A stretch of DNA of 64,000 nt from Candidatus Fermentibacterota bacterium (GTDB lineage Bacteria > Fermentibacterota > Fermentibacteria > Fermentibacterales > Fermentibacteraceae). The translations under genes were made by a program, and so were the position numbers. Positions 8,519 to 18,934 of this stretch are shown piece by piece; position 1 is the stretch's first letter, and each line of letters starts with the position of its first letter. The notes under the pieces were generated by a model. It was given only the letters and a program-made list of their open reading frames with translations, had not been told where the DNA came from and did no database searches. The DNA lies in the NCBI GenBank assembly GCA_002748705.1, contig PDSZ01000010.1:22070-86069 (forward strand), given 5' to 3'.

Positions 8519-9871
8519 ATGAAGAAGTATTCTTTTCTTCTGCTGACCGTTATCGGTCCCTTGATTACTGCTGTATATGCCTACGATACCTGGCTGTACA
8601 CATTCAACTGTCCCGAGGCATGCACAGATGTTTTGGTTCTGCCGCCGATTAATGGAAACATCACTTTCGCCAGTTACTGTTATGTGAACGGCTCAGATTC
8701 AGATCCTTTCACATGGCTTGCCCAGGTGAATGAATCAGGTCAGATCAACTGGGAGCACACATTAGACATACCCCCCAGAGGTCTGGTTCCTGTTTCAGGA
8801 GGAGGATGTATTCTTCTGAGAAGTGTGTCTGCAACCTCAGTCTTAACAAAATACAATTCATATGGAAACACTGTATGGAGCATTAACCTACCTCAGAAGA
8901 CAGACTTACTTTATGTAACTCCGGAAGGTGATCTTATTCTCTCGTTGGAAGACCAGATACAGAAAAGAGACGGAAACGGGAATATTATATGGACAACTCC
9001 TGTGCCCTCACAGATGTCCGAAATAAGAGCCTTCGGTAACTCAGATTTCCAGTCCGGCAGTTTCGCCATCGCAGGGACAAGCATGTATGGCGACTTCCAG
9101 ATGGGAATTGCCGATGAATCAGGAACCGTACCTTGGACAAGCAGTTTCCATGATCCATACTGGAATTATCAGGATACTCAGGGAGTCTTTGCAGATGCCG
9201 CAGGAAACTGTTACGGATGCGCTACCTACTCAATTCCCATGCCGCCGATGGATACCAGAAGCTGGGTACAGCGGGCAAATAACGGCGGCTCACTGATCTG
9301 GTCGATGGAATACGATTGTGTAGGAGGTATCTGCCCTGCACCTGATGGCAGAATTGCAGTTACAGGTACTAACGATGATGAGAAGTTATATTTCTGCTTC
9401 CTGAACCAGAATACCGGCGCTGAAATATACCAGATACTTCATGATATTCCTGAGGCGGTATTGCGGCCTAAAGGCATACTACCCTGCTCCGAGGGAGGAT
9501 ATCTCATTGGAGGAGCTGCATCATATGATGTTTTTCTGGCCAGGGTTGACTCTCTGGGACTGATTAACGGCGCTGGAATCCCGGAACAGGAGAGCAGCCT
9601 GCCTGAGATAACAGTATCTGCAAATCCCGTATCCACTTCAGCTGTAATCTCCGTATCAGTCCCTGAAGCAGGAAATATGAACATAACGGTGTTTGATATT
9701 TTCGGCAGAAAAGTCGGCACACTGACTGATCAGATGGTCACAGAAGGGAATCACTCCCTGCAATGGGGCTTGACTGATTCAGACGGCTCACCTCTCCCCA
9801 ACGGTTTCTATACCATTCGAGCTGTCACAGCAGGAGGAGCCGCAACTTTCAGAATGGTGGTTCTCAGGTAA
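8519..9871 (+). CDS. Exported beta-propeller-like protein with type IX-like sorting domain
   Basis: 450 residues. The signal peptide is MKKYSFLLLTVIGPLITAVYA. The body has repeated strand motifs (KYNSYGNTVWSI, KRDGNGNIIWTT, RANNGGSLIWSM) like PQQ/WD-type propeller blades in which each repeat ends with a Trp. The C-terminus (VSANPVSTSAVISVSV ... VFDIFGRKVGTL ... PNGFYTIRAV) is the same sorting-domain family as the upstream C25 protease. It is probably secreted and surface-bound with a binding role. The start at 8519 is set by GGGAGGTAATAAG upstream. Its 5' end has a decayed tandem copy directly before it. Confidence 0.8.
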   Translation: MKKYSFLLLTVIGPLITAVYAYDTWLYTFNCPEACTDVLVLPPINGNITFASYCYVNGSDSDPFTWLAQVNESGQINWEHTLDIPPRGLVPVSGGGCILLRSVSATSVLTKYNSYGNTVWSINLPQKTDLLYVTPEGDLILSLEDQIQKRDGNGNIIWTTPVPSQMSEIRAFGNSDFQSGSFAIAGTSMYGDFQMGIADESGTVPWTSSFHDPYWNYQDTQGVFADAAGNCYGCATYSIPMPPMDTRSWVQRANNGGSLIWSMEYDCVGGICPAPDGRIAVTGTNDDEKLYFCFLNQNTGAEIYQILHDIPEAVLRPKGILPCSEGGYLIGGAASYDVFLARVDSLGLINGAGIPEQESSLPEITVSANPVSTSAVISVSVPEAGNMNITVFDIFGRKVGTLTDQMVTEGNHSLQWGLTDSDGSPLPNGFYTIRAVTAGGAATFRMVVLR

Positions 9872-9971
9872 GTACAGAGATCTTACAGATCTCACAGTTA
9901 CAAACCATTGCATTGCAATTGCGCTGAAAACTATTCTGCAGCAAACAAGTATTCTCACCCCTGCCCCTTGA

Positions 9972-9995
9972 GCAGAGGTACTTTGGTGCCTCTGC
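9972..9995. other. Hairpin in the convergent gap 9872-10207
   Basis: GCAGAGGTAC and GTGCCTCTGC form a ten-pair stem with one G-T pair and a TTTG loop, between the convergent propeller-like gene and comM. No clear T-tract follows, so its use as a terminator is uncertain. The rest of this 336-base gap is AT-rich and shows no coding sequence I can support. Confidence 0.4.
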
Positions 9996-10207
9996 CTTTC
10001 CTTACTGATTAATCATTCTGCAGTAAATCGGAAAACATTGAAATACTCTGGATAATACTTGCAAAAGATTTGATAAGTCCCGCAAAGTGATTGTATCTAT
10101 TTTCATCTTTGCTGAAGTAAATCATTCAGAGATATAAGGATGATTGTGAGGTATTACAATATTTTCTCAGATAATCGGATAGTGATCATGATTCAGCATA
10201 AGATGCG

Positions 10208-11740
10208 TTATACCCAGTAGTCTCTGCCAAGTGAACGGTATTGAACTGCTTCAGCGATATGTGCGTCTGAGATCTTTGACGATCTGTTCAGGTCTGCGAT
10301 GGTTCTGGCAACTCTGAGGGTTCTGTAGTAACCTCTGGCTGAAAGCCCGAATCTTGAGGCTGCTGCGTCAAGAAGCTTTCTGCCTGCAGGGCTCAGCGGG
10401 CAGTACTTCATTGTGAGTGTGCTTGTCATTCCTGCGTTGCTGTGAACTCCCTTTACAGCCATAAACCTTTCATTCTGCAGTTTCCGTGATTGTATGACCC
10501 TCTCTCTGATCATACTGCTTGTTTCGGAAGCGACTTCAGTATTCCCAAGTTCCTTTCTGGGAACCGGCAGAACCTCAAGATGAATGTCGATACGGTCAAG
10601 GAGAGGGCCTGAGATCTTGCCCAGATACCGCTGAACCTGGGAAGCAGTGCAGTTGCATGCCTTTGTCGAATGGGTCAGGTAACCGCAGGGGCAGGGATTC
10701 ATGGCAGCCACGAGCATGAATCTGGCAGGAAGCACCACTGTGGCAGATGATCTTGAGATTATCACCTTTCCGCTCTCCATGGGCTGCCGCATTACTTCCA
10801 GCACTCCCCTCCTGAATTCAGGGAGTTCATCAAGAAACAGAACTCCGTTGTGGGCAAGGCTCACTTCACCTGGCCTTGGATTGGAACCGCCGCCTGCAAG
10901 CCCCGGAGTGGAGACTGTGTGGTGGGGAGCACGAAATGGCCTTTTTCGAACCAGAGCCTGCCCCTCAGGCAGAAGCCCTGACACACTGTACACCTTTGTG
11001 GTTTCAATGGCTTCTTCTCTGGACAGTGGAGGAAGTATTCCTGGAAGCCTTGCTGCAAGCATTGTTTTTCCTGAGCCTGGAGGCCCTATCATAAGAACAT
11101 TATGACCGCCTGCCGCGGCTATCTCAAGTGCCCTCTTTGCCTGCTGCTGCCCTCTGACTTCAGAGAAATCAGGAAGAATCTCAGGTTCAGAGTCTGTATG
11201 TGATACCTCTCCGGCTTCTCTGAGGGACGATACACCCTGAAGAAAAAGAGCGACTTCTTCCAGTGTGTCAGCAGAATGAACAGGAACCGGAGACGCTATG
11301 GCAGCTTCACCTGAATTGCAGGCAGGAACCACAAGCCCTTCGATTTCCTGCCCGTAAAGACCTGAAGCCATTGGCAAAACACCCTTTACCGGCCTCAGTG
11401 TGCCGTCAAGGGCCAGTTCAGCAAGATAGGCATACCTGCCTGCTCTCTCGGCAGGCACAAAGCCTGAAGCTGCCAGAAGGCCCACAGCTATAGGCAGATC
11501 AAATGCTGCCCCCTCCTTCTTTCTCCCTGCAGGAGCCAGGTTAACAGTAAGTTTTTTCGCCGGAAGAGAAAAACCGGTGTTGTGAATGGCTGCCTGCACC
11601 CTTTCCCGGGATTCCTTGACTGCATTGTCAGGCAGGCCGACTATTGTGAAGGAAGGAAGACCTTTTGAGAGATCAACCTCAACCTCAACCTGAAAGGCAT
11701 CTATTCCCACAAGTCCGACGCTTCTTGTACATGCCAGCAT
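10208..11740 (-). CDS. comM: ComM/YifB-family AAA+ ATPase (Mg-chelatase-like)
   Basis: 510 residues, full length for the family. The N-terminal Lon-like domain starts MLACTRSVGLVGIDAFQVEVEVDLSKG-like and includes GLPSFTIVGLPDNAVKESRE. The AAA+ core has Walker A GPPGSGKTM and Walker B VLFLDELPEF, and the C-terminal Mg-chelatase domain contains the CPCGY cysteine motif. In Vibrio and Haemophilus ComM is a hexameric helicase that promotes branch migration during natural transformation. That role is established for the family and inferred here. AGGAGG precedes ATG 11740. Confidence 0.95.
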   Translation of the reverse strand: MLACTRSVGLVGIDAFQVEVEVDLSKGLPSFTIVGLPDNAVKESRERVQAAIHNTGFSLPAKKLTVNLAPAGRKKEGAAFDLPIAVGLLAASGFVPAERAGRYAYLAELALDGTLRPVKGVLPMASGLYGQEIEGLVVPACNSGEAAIASPVPVHSADTLEEVALFLQGVSSLREAGEVSHTDSEPEILPDFSEVRGQQQAKRALEIAAAGGHNVLMIGPPGSGKTMLAARLPGILPPLSREEAIETTKVYSVSGLLPEGQALVRKRPFRAPHHTVSTPGLAGGGSNPRPGEVSLAHNGVLFLDELPEFRRGVLEVMRQPMESGKVIISRSSATVVLPARFMLVAAMNPCPCGYLTHSTKACNCTASQVQRYLGKISGPLLDRIDIHLEVLPVPRKELGNTEVASETSSMIRERVIQSRKLQNERFMAVKGVHSNAGMTSTLTMKYCPLSPAGRKLLDAAASRFGLSARGYYRTLRVARTIADLNRSSKISDAHIAEAVQYRSLGRDYWV

Positions 11741-11789
11741 GAGAACCTCCTGTCTCCATTAACCGGCATATTTTCTCAAAAAGCAAACA

Positions 11790-11809
11790 GGGAGGGATGA
11801 GCCCCTCCC
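11790..11809 (-). terminator. Probable terminator for the leuS-cyclophilin transcript
   Basis: GGGAGGG / CCCTCCC forms a seven-pair stem around a six-base loop. On the minus strand it is followed by TGTTTGCTTTTT, between the cyclophilin stop and the comM start. Confidence 0.6.
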
Positions 11810-11831
11810 TGAACTGTCAATGGCTCTCTTT

Positions 11832-12308
11832 TCAGCTTACTGTTACTTTGTGTATGGTGTCTCCCTGACGAATGGAATCCACGACATTCTGACCGGAGGT
11901 AACCCTGCCGAACACAGTATGCCTTCCGTTCAGATGGGGCTGTGGACAGTGGGTAATGAAGAACTGGCTGCCATTGGTGCCGGGACCGGCATTTGCCATT
12001 GAAATAACTCCGGTTTCATGGGTCAGAGGGTTACCTTCAAACTCATCTTTGAACCTGTATCCAGGGCCGCCCATACCGGTTCCTGTAGGGTCACCCCCCT
12101 GAATCATGAAGTCGCTTATGACTCGGTGAAAAGAAACACCGTCGTAAAATCCATCACCTGCAAGAAAAACGAAGTTGTTCACTGTTACAGGTGCGTACTC
12201 AGGGAAAAGATCCAGTTCAATGGCTCCTCTATCGGTTTCCATTGTAACTTTGTAAACTCTGTCGGTCTCGATTGTCATTTCCGGTGCAGCTGCGTATTGC
12301 TTTGCCAT
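11832..12308 (-). CDS. Cyclophilin-type peptidyl-prolyl cis-trans isomerase
   Basis: 158 residues, a compact single-domain cyclophilin without a signal peptide and so cytoplasmic. Family motifs are visible in order: [19 protein letters not shown] (active-site FHR and QGGD), [17 protein letters not shown] and [12 protein letters not shown]. It catalyses proline isomerisation during protein folding. It starts 16 bases after the leuS stop and is probably cotranscribed with it. Confidence 0.93.
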   Translation of the reverse strand: MAKQYAAAPEMTIETDRVYKVTMETDRGAIELDLFPEYAPVTVNNFVFLAGDGFYDGVSFHRVISDFMIQGGDPTGTGMGGPGYRFKDEFEGNPLTHETGVISMANAGPGTNGSQFFITHCPQPHLNGRHTVFGRVTSGQNVVDSIRQGDTIHKVTVS

Positions 12309-12324
12309 TAGATTCCTTCCGGTA

Positions 12325-14787
12325 TCAGGTAATTATGTTGACCAGTCTGCCTGGAACTGCAATAACCCTTCTGGGGGATTCCCTCTGAAGCAGTTCCTGT
12401 ATTCTTCTGCTTTCAAGCGCCAGCTTTTCAAGCTGTGCTTCTGTTGCTTCTGAAGGTACCGTTATGCGGTCCCTTATCTTTCCTTTTATCTGCACTACTA
12501 TCTCTATTGTATCCTGTACAAGATCTCCCTCAACCCACAGAGGCCACTGCTGATTGTGAATGGTTTCACCGGCAGTTCCAAAACCAAGTTCATGCCACAG
12601 TTCCTCGGTGATGAACGGAGCGCAGGGGGCAAGTATTGTAAGGAAATCCTTCTGGGCCCTTTTCCATGTGTCTGCTGCAGAAGATGCTTTTTCCCTGTTG
12701 GCTGAGAGGAAGTTCAGGAACTCCATCATTGCTGCAACTGCAGTATTGAACTGGAAGTCATCCATATCCTCTGTTACCTTTTTAACTGTTTTAGCAAGCT
12801 GAAACTTCAGCTCCTTCTCGAATGCTCCATCGGAAGCACTTTCCTCCAGTTGAGCGGTCTCTATGAAAAGTGACCATATTCGCCTGATAAACCTGTAGGT
12901 TCCGGCAATACCTTCCTCACTCCACTCTATCTCCGCTTCAAAAGGACCCATGAAAATTATGTAGAGTCTGAGAGCATCTGCTCCGTACTTTGCCACCATT
13001 TCATCTGGAGTAATGACATTTCCCTTGCTCTTGGACATTTTCTGATGGTCATAGCTGAGCAGCATACCCTGGTTCTTAAGGCAGCTGAAAGGCTCGACAA
13101 AATCCAGCATGCCTGCATCATGCATTACCTTTGTCCAGAACCTTGCATAGATGAGGTGCATTACTGCGTGTTCAGCTCCTCCTACATAGAGATCCACAGG
13201 CAGCCATTTCTTTACCTCTTCCGGATCAAAAGGAGCAGTGTCACAATCAGGAGAGGCAAACCGAAGAAAATACCAGCTTGAACAGGCAAATCCTGCCATG
13301 GTACTGGTTTCACGCCTGGCAGGGGCACCGCACTCGGGGCAGGCTGTGTTTACCCACTCTTCGCAGGAAGCCAGAGGAGAACGGCCACTGTCATCAGGTT
13401 GATAACTCTCAACATCAGGAAGCATGACCGGCAGATTCCTGTCAGGAACCGCACCACACTTATCACAGTGTATGATTGGAATAGGAGCCCCCCAGTATCT
13501 CTGTCTGCTCACCAGCCAGTCCCTGATACGATATCTTGTCTCCGCTTTACCGAAACCGTTCTCTTCGGCGTACCTGGACATTACCTCTCTGGATTTCTCC
13601 GAGGAAAGGCCTGAAAACCTGCCGCTGTTTATAAGCACACCATCTGCAACTGTGGCAGCCTCCTGAACCCCTTGAGGTACACCATCAGGGGCAACCACCT
13701 CAATTATCGGCAGGCCGAATTTTACCGCAAAGGCATGATCCCTCTCATCATGGGCAGGCACCGCCATTATCGCGGCTGTGCCGTAACCGCCAAGAACATA
13801 ATCAGCTGTCCATATGGGCACTTTCCGGCTGTTAAATGGATTCAGTGCATATGCTCCGGTGAAAACACCTGTCTTCTCCTTTTCTCCCTCAACCATCCTC
13901 TCAAGGTCGCTCTTTGCAGAAGAGGCCAGGATGTATTCTTTTACCTCATTCAGCCTGTCAGGAGAGCATATCTCCATAAGGTCCGGATGCTCAGGGGCCA
14001 GAACACAGAAAGTGGCTCCAAAAATAGTGTCTATTCTTGTTGTATAAACTGGAAGCTCAAGAGTTTTTCCGCTACCTGTTTCAACAGAAAAAACAACCTC
14101 GGCACCTTTTGAACGACCTATCCAGTTCCTCTGCATAGCCTTGATGGATTCCGGCCAGTTCAGACCATCCAGATCGTCAAGGAGTCTGTCTGCATACTCT
14201 GTGATTTTGAAATACCACTGGGGCAGCCTTTTTCTGGTAACCTCACCGTCACAGCGCCAGCATATACCCCCTGCTGATTCTTCATTTGAGAGTACGATGC
14301 GGCAGCTGGGGCAATACATCTGATAGTTATCTGACTGGTATGCAAGACCTCTGTCAAAGAGAAGCAGGAAGAAGTACTGTGTCCACCTGTAGTAGTCAGG
14401 ATGCGAGGAGTTTATTTCTCTGCTCCAGTCATATCCTGCTTCAAAGAGCTTCATCTGACGCTTGTAATTTGCAGTGTTTATTCGTGTGACTTCCGCAGGA
14501 TGAGTTCCGGTTTTGATGGCATACTCTTCAGCAGGCTGTCCGAAGGCATCCCAGCCCATAGGATGAAGGACATTAAGACCGTCCATTTTCTTCTTTCGGG
14601 AAATGACATCTGTAGGAATGTAGTTTCTGCAGTGTCCAACAGAGAGACCTGCTCCGGAAGGATAGGGAAAATAGTCCAGGCAGTAAAAGTTATCCCTGTC
14701 AGGATTGCTGCCTGTTTTGTACAGATCCGCCTTCTCCCAGAAGGGAGCCCATTTTTTCTCAATTTCCCTGAAATCATAGCTTTTCAC
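12325..14787 (-). CDS. leuS: Leucyl-tRNA synthetase
   Basis: 820 residues, typical for bacterial LeuRS. It charges tRNA-Leu with leucine. The HIGH-type motif is [11 protein letters not shown]. The CP1 editing domain has the T-rich element [11 protein letters not shown] and later AVPAHDERD. The catalytic KMSKSKGN follows, then the anticodon-binding domain and C-terminus. I chose the GTG at 14787 because AGGAGG lies eight bases upstream and the alignment begins with [13 protein letters not shown] further-upstream ATG (14817) overlaps that ribosome site. The cyclophilin gene follows closely. Confidence 0.95.
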   Translation of the reverse strand: MKSYDFREIEKKWAPFWEKADLYKTGSNPDRDNFYCLDYFPYPSGAGLSVGHCRNYIPTDVISRKKKMDGLNVLHPMGWDAFGQPAEEYAIKTGTHPAEVTRINTANYKRQMKLFEAGYDWSREINSSHPDYYRWTQYFFLLLFDRGLAYQSDNYQMYCPSCRIVLSNEESAGGICWRCDGEVTRKRLPQWYFKITEYADRLLDDLDGLNWPESIKAMQRNWIGRSKGAEVVFSVETGSGKTLELPVYTTRIDTIFGATFCVLAPEHPDLMEICSPDRLNEVKEYILASSAKSDLERMVEGEKEKTGVFTGAYALNPFNSRKVPIWTADYVLGGYGTAAIMAVPAHDERDHAFAVKFGLPIIEVVAPDGVPQGVQEAATVADGVLINSGRFSGLSSEKSREVMSRYAEENGFGKAETRYRIRDWLVSRQRYWGAPIPIIHCDKCGAVPDRNLPVMLPDVESYQPDDSGRSPLASCEEWVNTACPECGAPARRETSTMAGFACSSWYFLRFASPDCDTAPFDPEEVKKWLPVDLYVGGAEHAVMHLIYARFWTKVMHDAGMLDFVEPFSCLKNQGMLLSYDHQKMSKSKGNVITPDEMVAKYGADALRLYIIFMGPFEAEIEWSEEGIAGTYRFIRRIWSLFIETAQLEESASDGAFEKELKFQLAKTVKKVTEDMDDFQFNTAVAAMMEFLNFLSANREKASSAADTWKRAQKDFLTILAPCAPFITEELWHELGFGTAGETIHNQQWPLWVEGDLVQDTIEIVVQIKGKIRDRITVPSEATEAQLEKLALESRRIQELLQRESPRRVIAVPGRLVNIIT

Positions 14788-14853
14788 TGCCCTGTCCTCC
14801 TGTAAAAGTATTCGCAAATATACAAAAGTGCTGCTTAACAGAAGCAGTTAGGA

Positions 14854-17685
14854 TCAGAGCTCAGCTCTGGTGAACAGTACAGTGCACTGGGCTTCCGGAC
14901 TTGAAACTATTCGGCAGCCGGCTTCTTCAAGCAGGGAGGAAATAAATGCGATCTCTGCCCATATATCAAACACACCTTTATCAAGACTGATGGAACCACG
15001 ATTGACTTTTTCTTCGGTAACCATCTCAGCAAGACCGGTTATCTTCAGCAGTACAGAAGGACTTTCAGTCAGAGTGTCAGATTCAACGGCCAACCCTATC
15101 ACTGAATCTGATGTAAGTATTCTGCATAGACTGGAAACAGAATTCAGAACAACTTCAGGAATGATCATCACCTGAGGGAAACTGTCCGAGAGTGACAGTG
15201 AAGGCGGTCTGAGGCCTCTTTCTACAAAACCGGAAGGAAAACCGGACATGAACCTCTGTAACGAAACCTTTCTGAAGAGAGTTGAATTAACTGAGAAGGA
15301 TAGTTTGACAAGCTCAGATATTCTCAGAGCCGACTCCTGTGAAAGAACAATGGTCCTTGCAAAACCCGAAAAGGGATCAGACTTCTCAACAAGGTTAAGC
15401 AGAGCATTTCCCTGTCTCATGGATTCTGTTGCGATATCCTGAAAAGCATCTATCAATAGTGCCAGATTCGCCATCATCGGATTATCAGGCAGACCCTTTT
15501 TCAAAGGATCTGTTAATCTTGCAGCCCTGATACTGGAAACCAGTTCACATATTGACTCGAGAACCGGAAGATTGGCGTTGCCGGAAGGTCTTACCTCATA
15601 CTCTGCATAGTCCATTATCAGTATGGCACAGGCTTCGCCGTTTGTCTCCCTGAACTGTTCTGAATCTTCAGGAAAAGAAGCTGCGGCTTTACCATCTCTG
15701 AAGAAATGTAACCCGCTGCAACAGTCAAGACTTTGCGCAATATCCCATACTGATTTAAAAATCTCTGTCTTGTTATCGGAAAGAACTGATCTGGTAAAAG
15801 TACTCAATATGGAAAGGCTGTTAACTGAGTTGCCGTGTTTTTCTGCAGTACTTACTGCATATCCTTTCGGATAGAGTCCGGTAAGAATGAATCCGTAATC
15901 ACCTTTGAAGAGCTCAGGGTGCTCAAGAATTGATACATGCCAGCGAAATGGCCTGGACATGGTGCCATCAAGCTTCTTAACCTTCCAAACCAGTGAATTA
16001 CTGCTCATGTCCAGAGTGCCTGCAGCAGAGAGGGAATCCAGGGAGAAACCCACACCGGAAGGATCAATTATACTCTGAACCTTCTCAGGTGTTGCCATTT
16101 CTTTTGTAATGCCTGTAATACGCTCCATTTCCGGATTCCAGTATACTGGACGGTTATCCCTGGTGAGTACGCAGACAGGTAACGGAACACTTCCCAGAAA
16201 GTCAGAAAGAAGGGCTTCGCATCTAATCTCTGTTCCCTCTGAAGATGAAAGGCTTCTGCAGTTTTTCTGTAATTCAAGTGACAGTTCAGGGAGCAATGCA
16301 ATCAGTTTCAGAATGCTCTGTTCGCTGTCTGTAATGGATGAATTGCAGAGCATTATAAAGCCCATGCTTCCAGCTCCTGAGCCAACAGGAATTATTGTAC
16401 AGGAAGTGAAAACTGAAGCAAGCCTTCCAAGCTCACTCTGACCTACTGTGCAAACAACTCCGCTGCTCCATACAGAGGCGGGAAATCCGAGGGATGCAAT
16501 ATGTTCGAAGCTGAACTCTGAAGGCCATTTACCTGCACAGCCTGACTGCCGAAGTGTTTCCGACTGATCATAGGAGAATTCAACCACAGCCTCTGAACCT
16601 GTAATTCCAAGTATTTTATCACAAAAGGAATTACTGTCTCTTTTTTCACCGGTCTTCAGCTCTTCGGCAAGTCTGCTGATTCCTTCCAGCCCTCTGCGGA
16701 GTTTTCTGTTCTCTTCCCTCAATACGGATATTTCAGTTCTGTCCTGAAAGAGGCATACATAGTTTACAGCCTGATTTATTCCATTGCGAACCACACGGAG
16801 TATGTGTTTAATAGTAAGAAGAGAACCGTCACGCTTTCTGAATGGAAGTACTTCAGACAGTTCAGACTGCTCATCTCCGTACAGCCTCTCTGTTGAATCA
16901 TGCACCCACTTGTAAGAATTCTCAGGAAGCACATCATGAAGCTGCTGACCTATGAGTGACCCTCTCTCCCCGGTAATTATGCCAAACCCAGGATTAGACA
17001 ACAGTATTCGAAAATGGCTGTCCAACAGAAGAATTCCGGTGGTTGTTGACTGGAGATATGCCTGATTCAACCTGTTAAGCGCCCTGAGCCTTTTTCCTGT
17101 TTTGTAAACTTCAGTGGAGTCAGTGAAGATACCGATTACACCGGTGCCCCCCTGGCTTAGCATACCATCAATCCGCTTATCTCCGGAAGGTCTGAACTCT
17201 ATACGGACTTCATGTCCTATGTGCGCTGAAGAGATCACACTGGTCCAGTCATAAAGAACAGGAGCTGGAAGAACATCCTCCGCTTTTCTCCCTAGAACAT
17301 CTTTCTCTCTGGGGCCGAATAGATAGGACATTCTTCTGTTCCATCTCATTATTGAGCCGTCAGGAGAGAAACCTACTATTCCTGCAGCCATGTCGGAAAC
17401 AAGGTCTATCTCCGGACCTCCGGTTTTCACCAGTGTTACAGAATTGTTCAAACCGGTACAATCGGGAATGACAAAAAGCCCTGTATCAGAATCAGTAAAG
17501 GGAGTGCCGCCTTCAGTTAGCGCAGACGCAATACTGCCGGAAAAAGAATCTATCGGATTCTCCAATGAGTTTAATTCCTCTGCTGTTATGGAGAGTATTC
17601 CTTCAAGATTTCCCTCAGCAGTCACTTCTCCTGAAGAGGGGTTATAAATCAGGCGAACCCATGAGGTATCAGAAGCCTGCATCAT
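14854..17685 (-). CDS. Large PAS/GAF sensor protein with a degenerate histidine-kinase end
   Basis: 943 residues with no transmembrane helices, so cytoplasmic. PAS-like domains lie at about 95-195 (GIVGFSPDGSIMRWNRRMSY), 205-325 (GILLLDSHFRILLSNPGFG) and 490-610 (VCVLTRDNRPVYWNPEMERI). A coiled segment and a GAF-like region fill 335-470. The last 190 residues have the helical and alpha/beta order of a histidine-kinase core (DPFSGFARTIVLSQESALRI, then SLQRFM, then IIPEVVLNSVSSLCRIL). However, I find no H-box histidine in an HE/DxRxP context, no N-box Asn and no DxGxG. It is therefore probably a signalling scaffold or pseudokinase. It lies between leuS and outer-membrane genes on the same strand. 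Confidence 0.75.
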   Translation of the reverse strand: MMQASDTSWVRLIYNPSSGEVTAEGNLEGILSITAEELNSLENPIDSFSGSIASALTEGGTPFTDSDTGLFVIPDCTGLNNSVTLVKTGGPEIDLVSDMAAGIVGFSPDGSIMRWNRRMSYLFGPREKDVLGRKAEDVLPAPVLYDWTSVISSAHIGHEVRIEFRPSGDKRIDGMLSQGGTGVIGIFTDSTEVYKTGKRLRALNRLNQAYLQSTTTGILLLDSHFRILLSNPGFGIITGERGSLIGQQLHDVLPENSYKWVHDSTERLYGDEQSELSEVLPFRKRDGSLLTIKHILRVVRNGINQAVNYVCLFQDRTEISVLREENRKLRRGLEGISRLAEELKTGEKRDSNSFCDKILGITGSEAVVEFSYDQSETLRQSGCAGKWPSEFSFEHIASLGFPASVWSSGVVCTVGQSELGRLASVFTSCTIIPVGSGAGSMGFIMLCNSSITDSEQSILKLIALLPELSLELQKNCRSLSSSEGTEIRCEALLSDFLGSVPLPVCVLTRDNRPVYWNPEMERITGITKEMATPEKVQSIIDPSGVGFSLDSLSAAGTLDMSSNSLVWKVKKLDGTMSRPFRWHVSILEHPELFKGDYGFILTGLYPKGYAVSTAEKHGNSVNSLSILSTFTRSVLSDNKTEIFKSVWDIAQSLDCCSGLHFFRDGKAAASFPEDSEQFRETNGEACAILIMDYAEYEVRPSGNANLPVLESICELVSSIRAARLTDPLKKGLPDNPMMANLALLIDAFQDIATESMRQGNALLNLVEKSDPFSGFARTIVLSQESALRISELVKLSFSVNSTLFRKVSLQRFMSGFPSGFVERGLRPPSLSLSDSFPQVMIIPEVVLNSVSSLCRILTSDSVIGLAVESDTLTESPSVLLKITGLAEMVTEEKVNRGSISLDKGVFDIWAEIAFISSLLEEAGCRIVSSPEAQCTVLFTRAEL

Positions 17686-17847
17686 TCAGCTCCAGAGTAA
17701 TTCAATAAATACAATTTCTGATAAACCTGCCTTTATAGAAACGAACCTATTTGCAAATTCGGCTGTATACGAGGAATTCTGCACCCTTATCTGTACCTTG
17801 CCTGAGAACACCGAAGCAAGACTTCCCTGTAAGACCTGCTGCGAATT

Positions 17848-18918
17848 CTATTCAAAGAACCTGTATGAGACCCCGAAGGATATCTGGGTAGCTGAATCGT
17901 CAATGCGCTCTGCGCCTTCATTGGGAAATGCTGTATTCTTTCTGGCCTTGAACCTGTTCAGTATGCCTCCGCTGATGAGAAATCTGTTCACTCTGCCTTC
18001 AAAACCCATTCCGAAACCAAATCCGGCACGGTTTGCTATTCGCTGATCATCAAAACTGGCTGAGGTAAGAGCATTCAGGTTATTGGTAAGAGGCATTATC
18101 ACTGAAAGCTTTCCCAGAAAATGATTACCGTCTGCAGGAGAAATGATCTCTCCCTCGAATCCAACAGTTATCTTGTTGATATGAGCCGCATAAACACTTG
18201 CTCCGAATGCTATCGTTTCATCCATTCTTGCAGTTCCAGATGAATAGCTGACACCTGTGTTGAAAATGTCCCCTGTAAGTGCAACACCTGCATGCCAGGC
18301 AAACTCACTTTCGTCAAAGCTCCATACCGCTGACGAGTCAGGAATAGTTATCAAATAACTGTTGAACAAGTATTCGTAGTCTGCCTCGGCAGTTCTGAAG
18401 CCTCCTGAGAAGCCTGCGGAAAGGGAGCCGCTTATTCTTCCGGAAACACCGGCCATTCCTTCCCATTGACTTCCTTTGGAATTCAGTACCTCAAAACCCA
18501 CAGGCGGCAGGTCAGGGTTATCGTAAACTTCGTGTGTGCCCTCATATCCGAACTCAGCAACCTTGGCATACCCTGCAGCAAAAGACAGACCTGCTGCGGA
18601 AAAAACTGCTGCACCTGAGAAGTTACCCAGCACCATCATGGTTCTCACTGTCTTTTCCAGATCGTTTTCAAGCACCTTTTCAGCCCAGGATACGGAGGAC
18701 GCTGAAACCTGAACCGAAGGAGGCACAAGAACCAGCCTTGCAGGATTGGTAAAAACATTCACCGGTTCAGGGATACCAATAGCTCTGCAGGACCCCAGTG
18801 CTGCCATTGAAGGGGAACAGGCAGGCAGGGGCGAACCGTTGTTCATAGAGTCGTGATAACCGAATCCATAGCATATTGAAGTGGAGAAAAGAATCACCAG
18901 TGCCGAAAAGTACTTCAT
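17848..18918 (-). CDS. Outer-membrane beta-barrel protein (PorV/UPF0164-like), paralogue 2
   Basis: About 356 residues with a signal peptide (MKYFSALVILFSTSICYGFG). Alternating hydrophobic strands fill the rest and the protein ends in aromatic SYRFFE, typical of outer-membrane barrels. The mature N-terminus (GSPLPACSPSMAALGSCRA ... VFTNPARL) resembles PorV/FadL-like proteins that begin with a GxxxxxxNPA segment. It is a paralogue of the preceding gene (shared FGYxD, GSPLP and NPA positions). ATG 18918 has GGAG upstream and lies 16 bases after the previous stop, so the pair is one operon. A role in type IX-like export or nutrient uptake is inferred only. Confidence 0.75.
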   Translation of the reverse strand: MKYFSALVILFSTSICYGFGYHDSMNNGSPLPACSPSMAALGSCRAIGIPEPVNVFTNPARLVLVPPSVQVSASSVSWAEKVLENDLEKTVRTMMVLGNFSGAAVFSAAGLSFAAGYAKVAEFGYEGTHEVYDNPDLPPVGFEVLNSKGSQWEGMAGVSGRISGSLSAGFSGGFRTAEADYEYLFNSYLITIPDSSAVWSFDESEFAWHAGVALTGDIFNTGVSYSSGTARMDETIAFGASVYAAHINKITVGFEGEIISPADGNHFLGKLSVIMPLTNNLNALTSASFDDQRIANRAGFGFGMGFEGRVNRFLISGGILNRFKARKNTAFPNEGAERIDDSATQISFGVSYRFFE

Positions 18919-18934
18919 CTTAAACTCCAATCTG

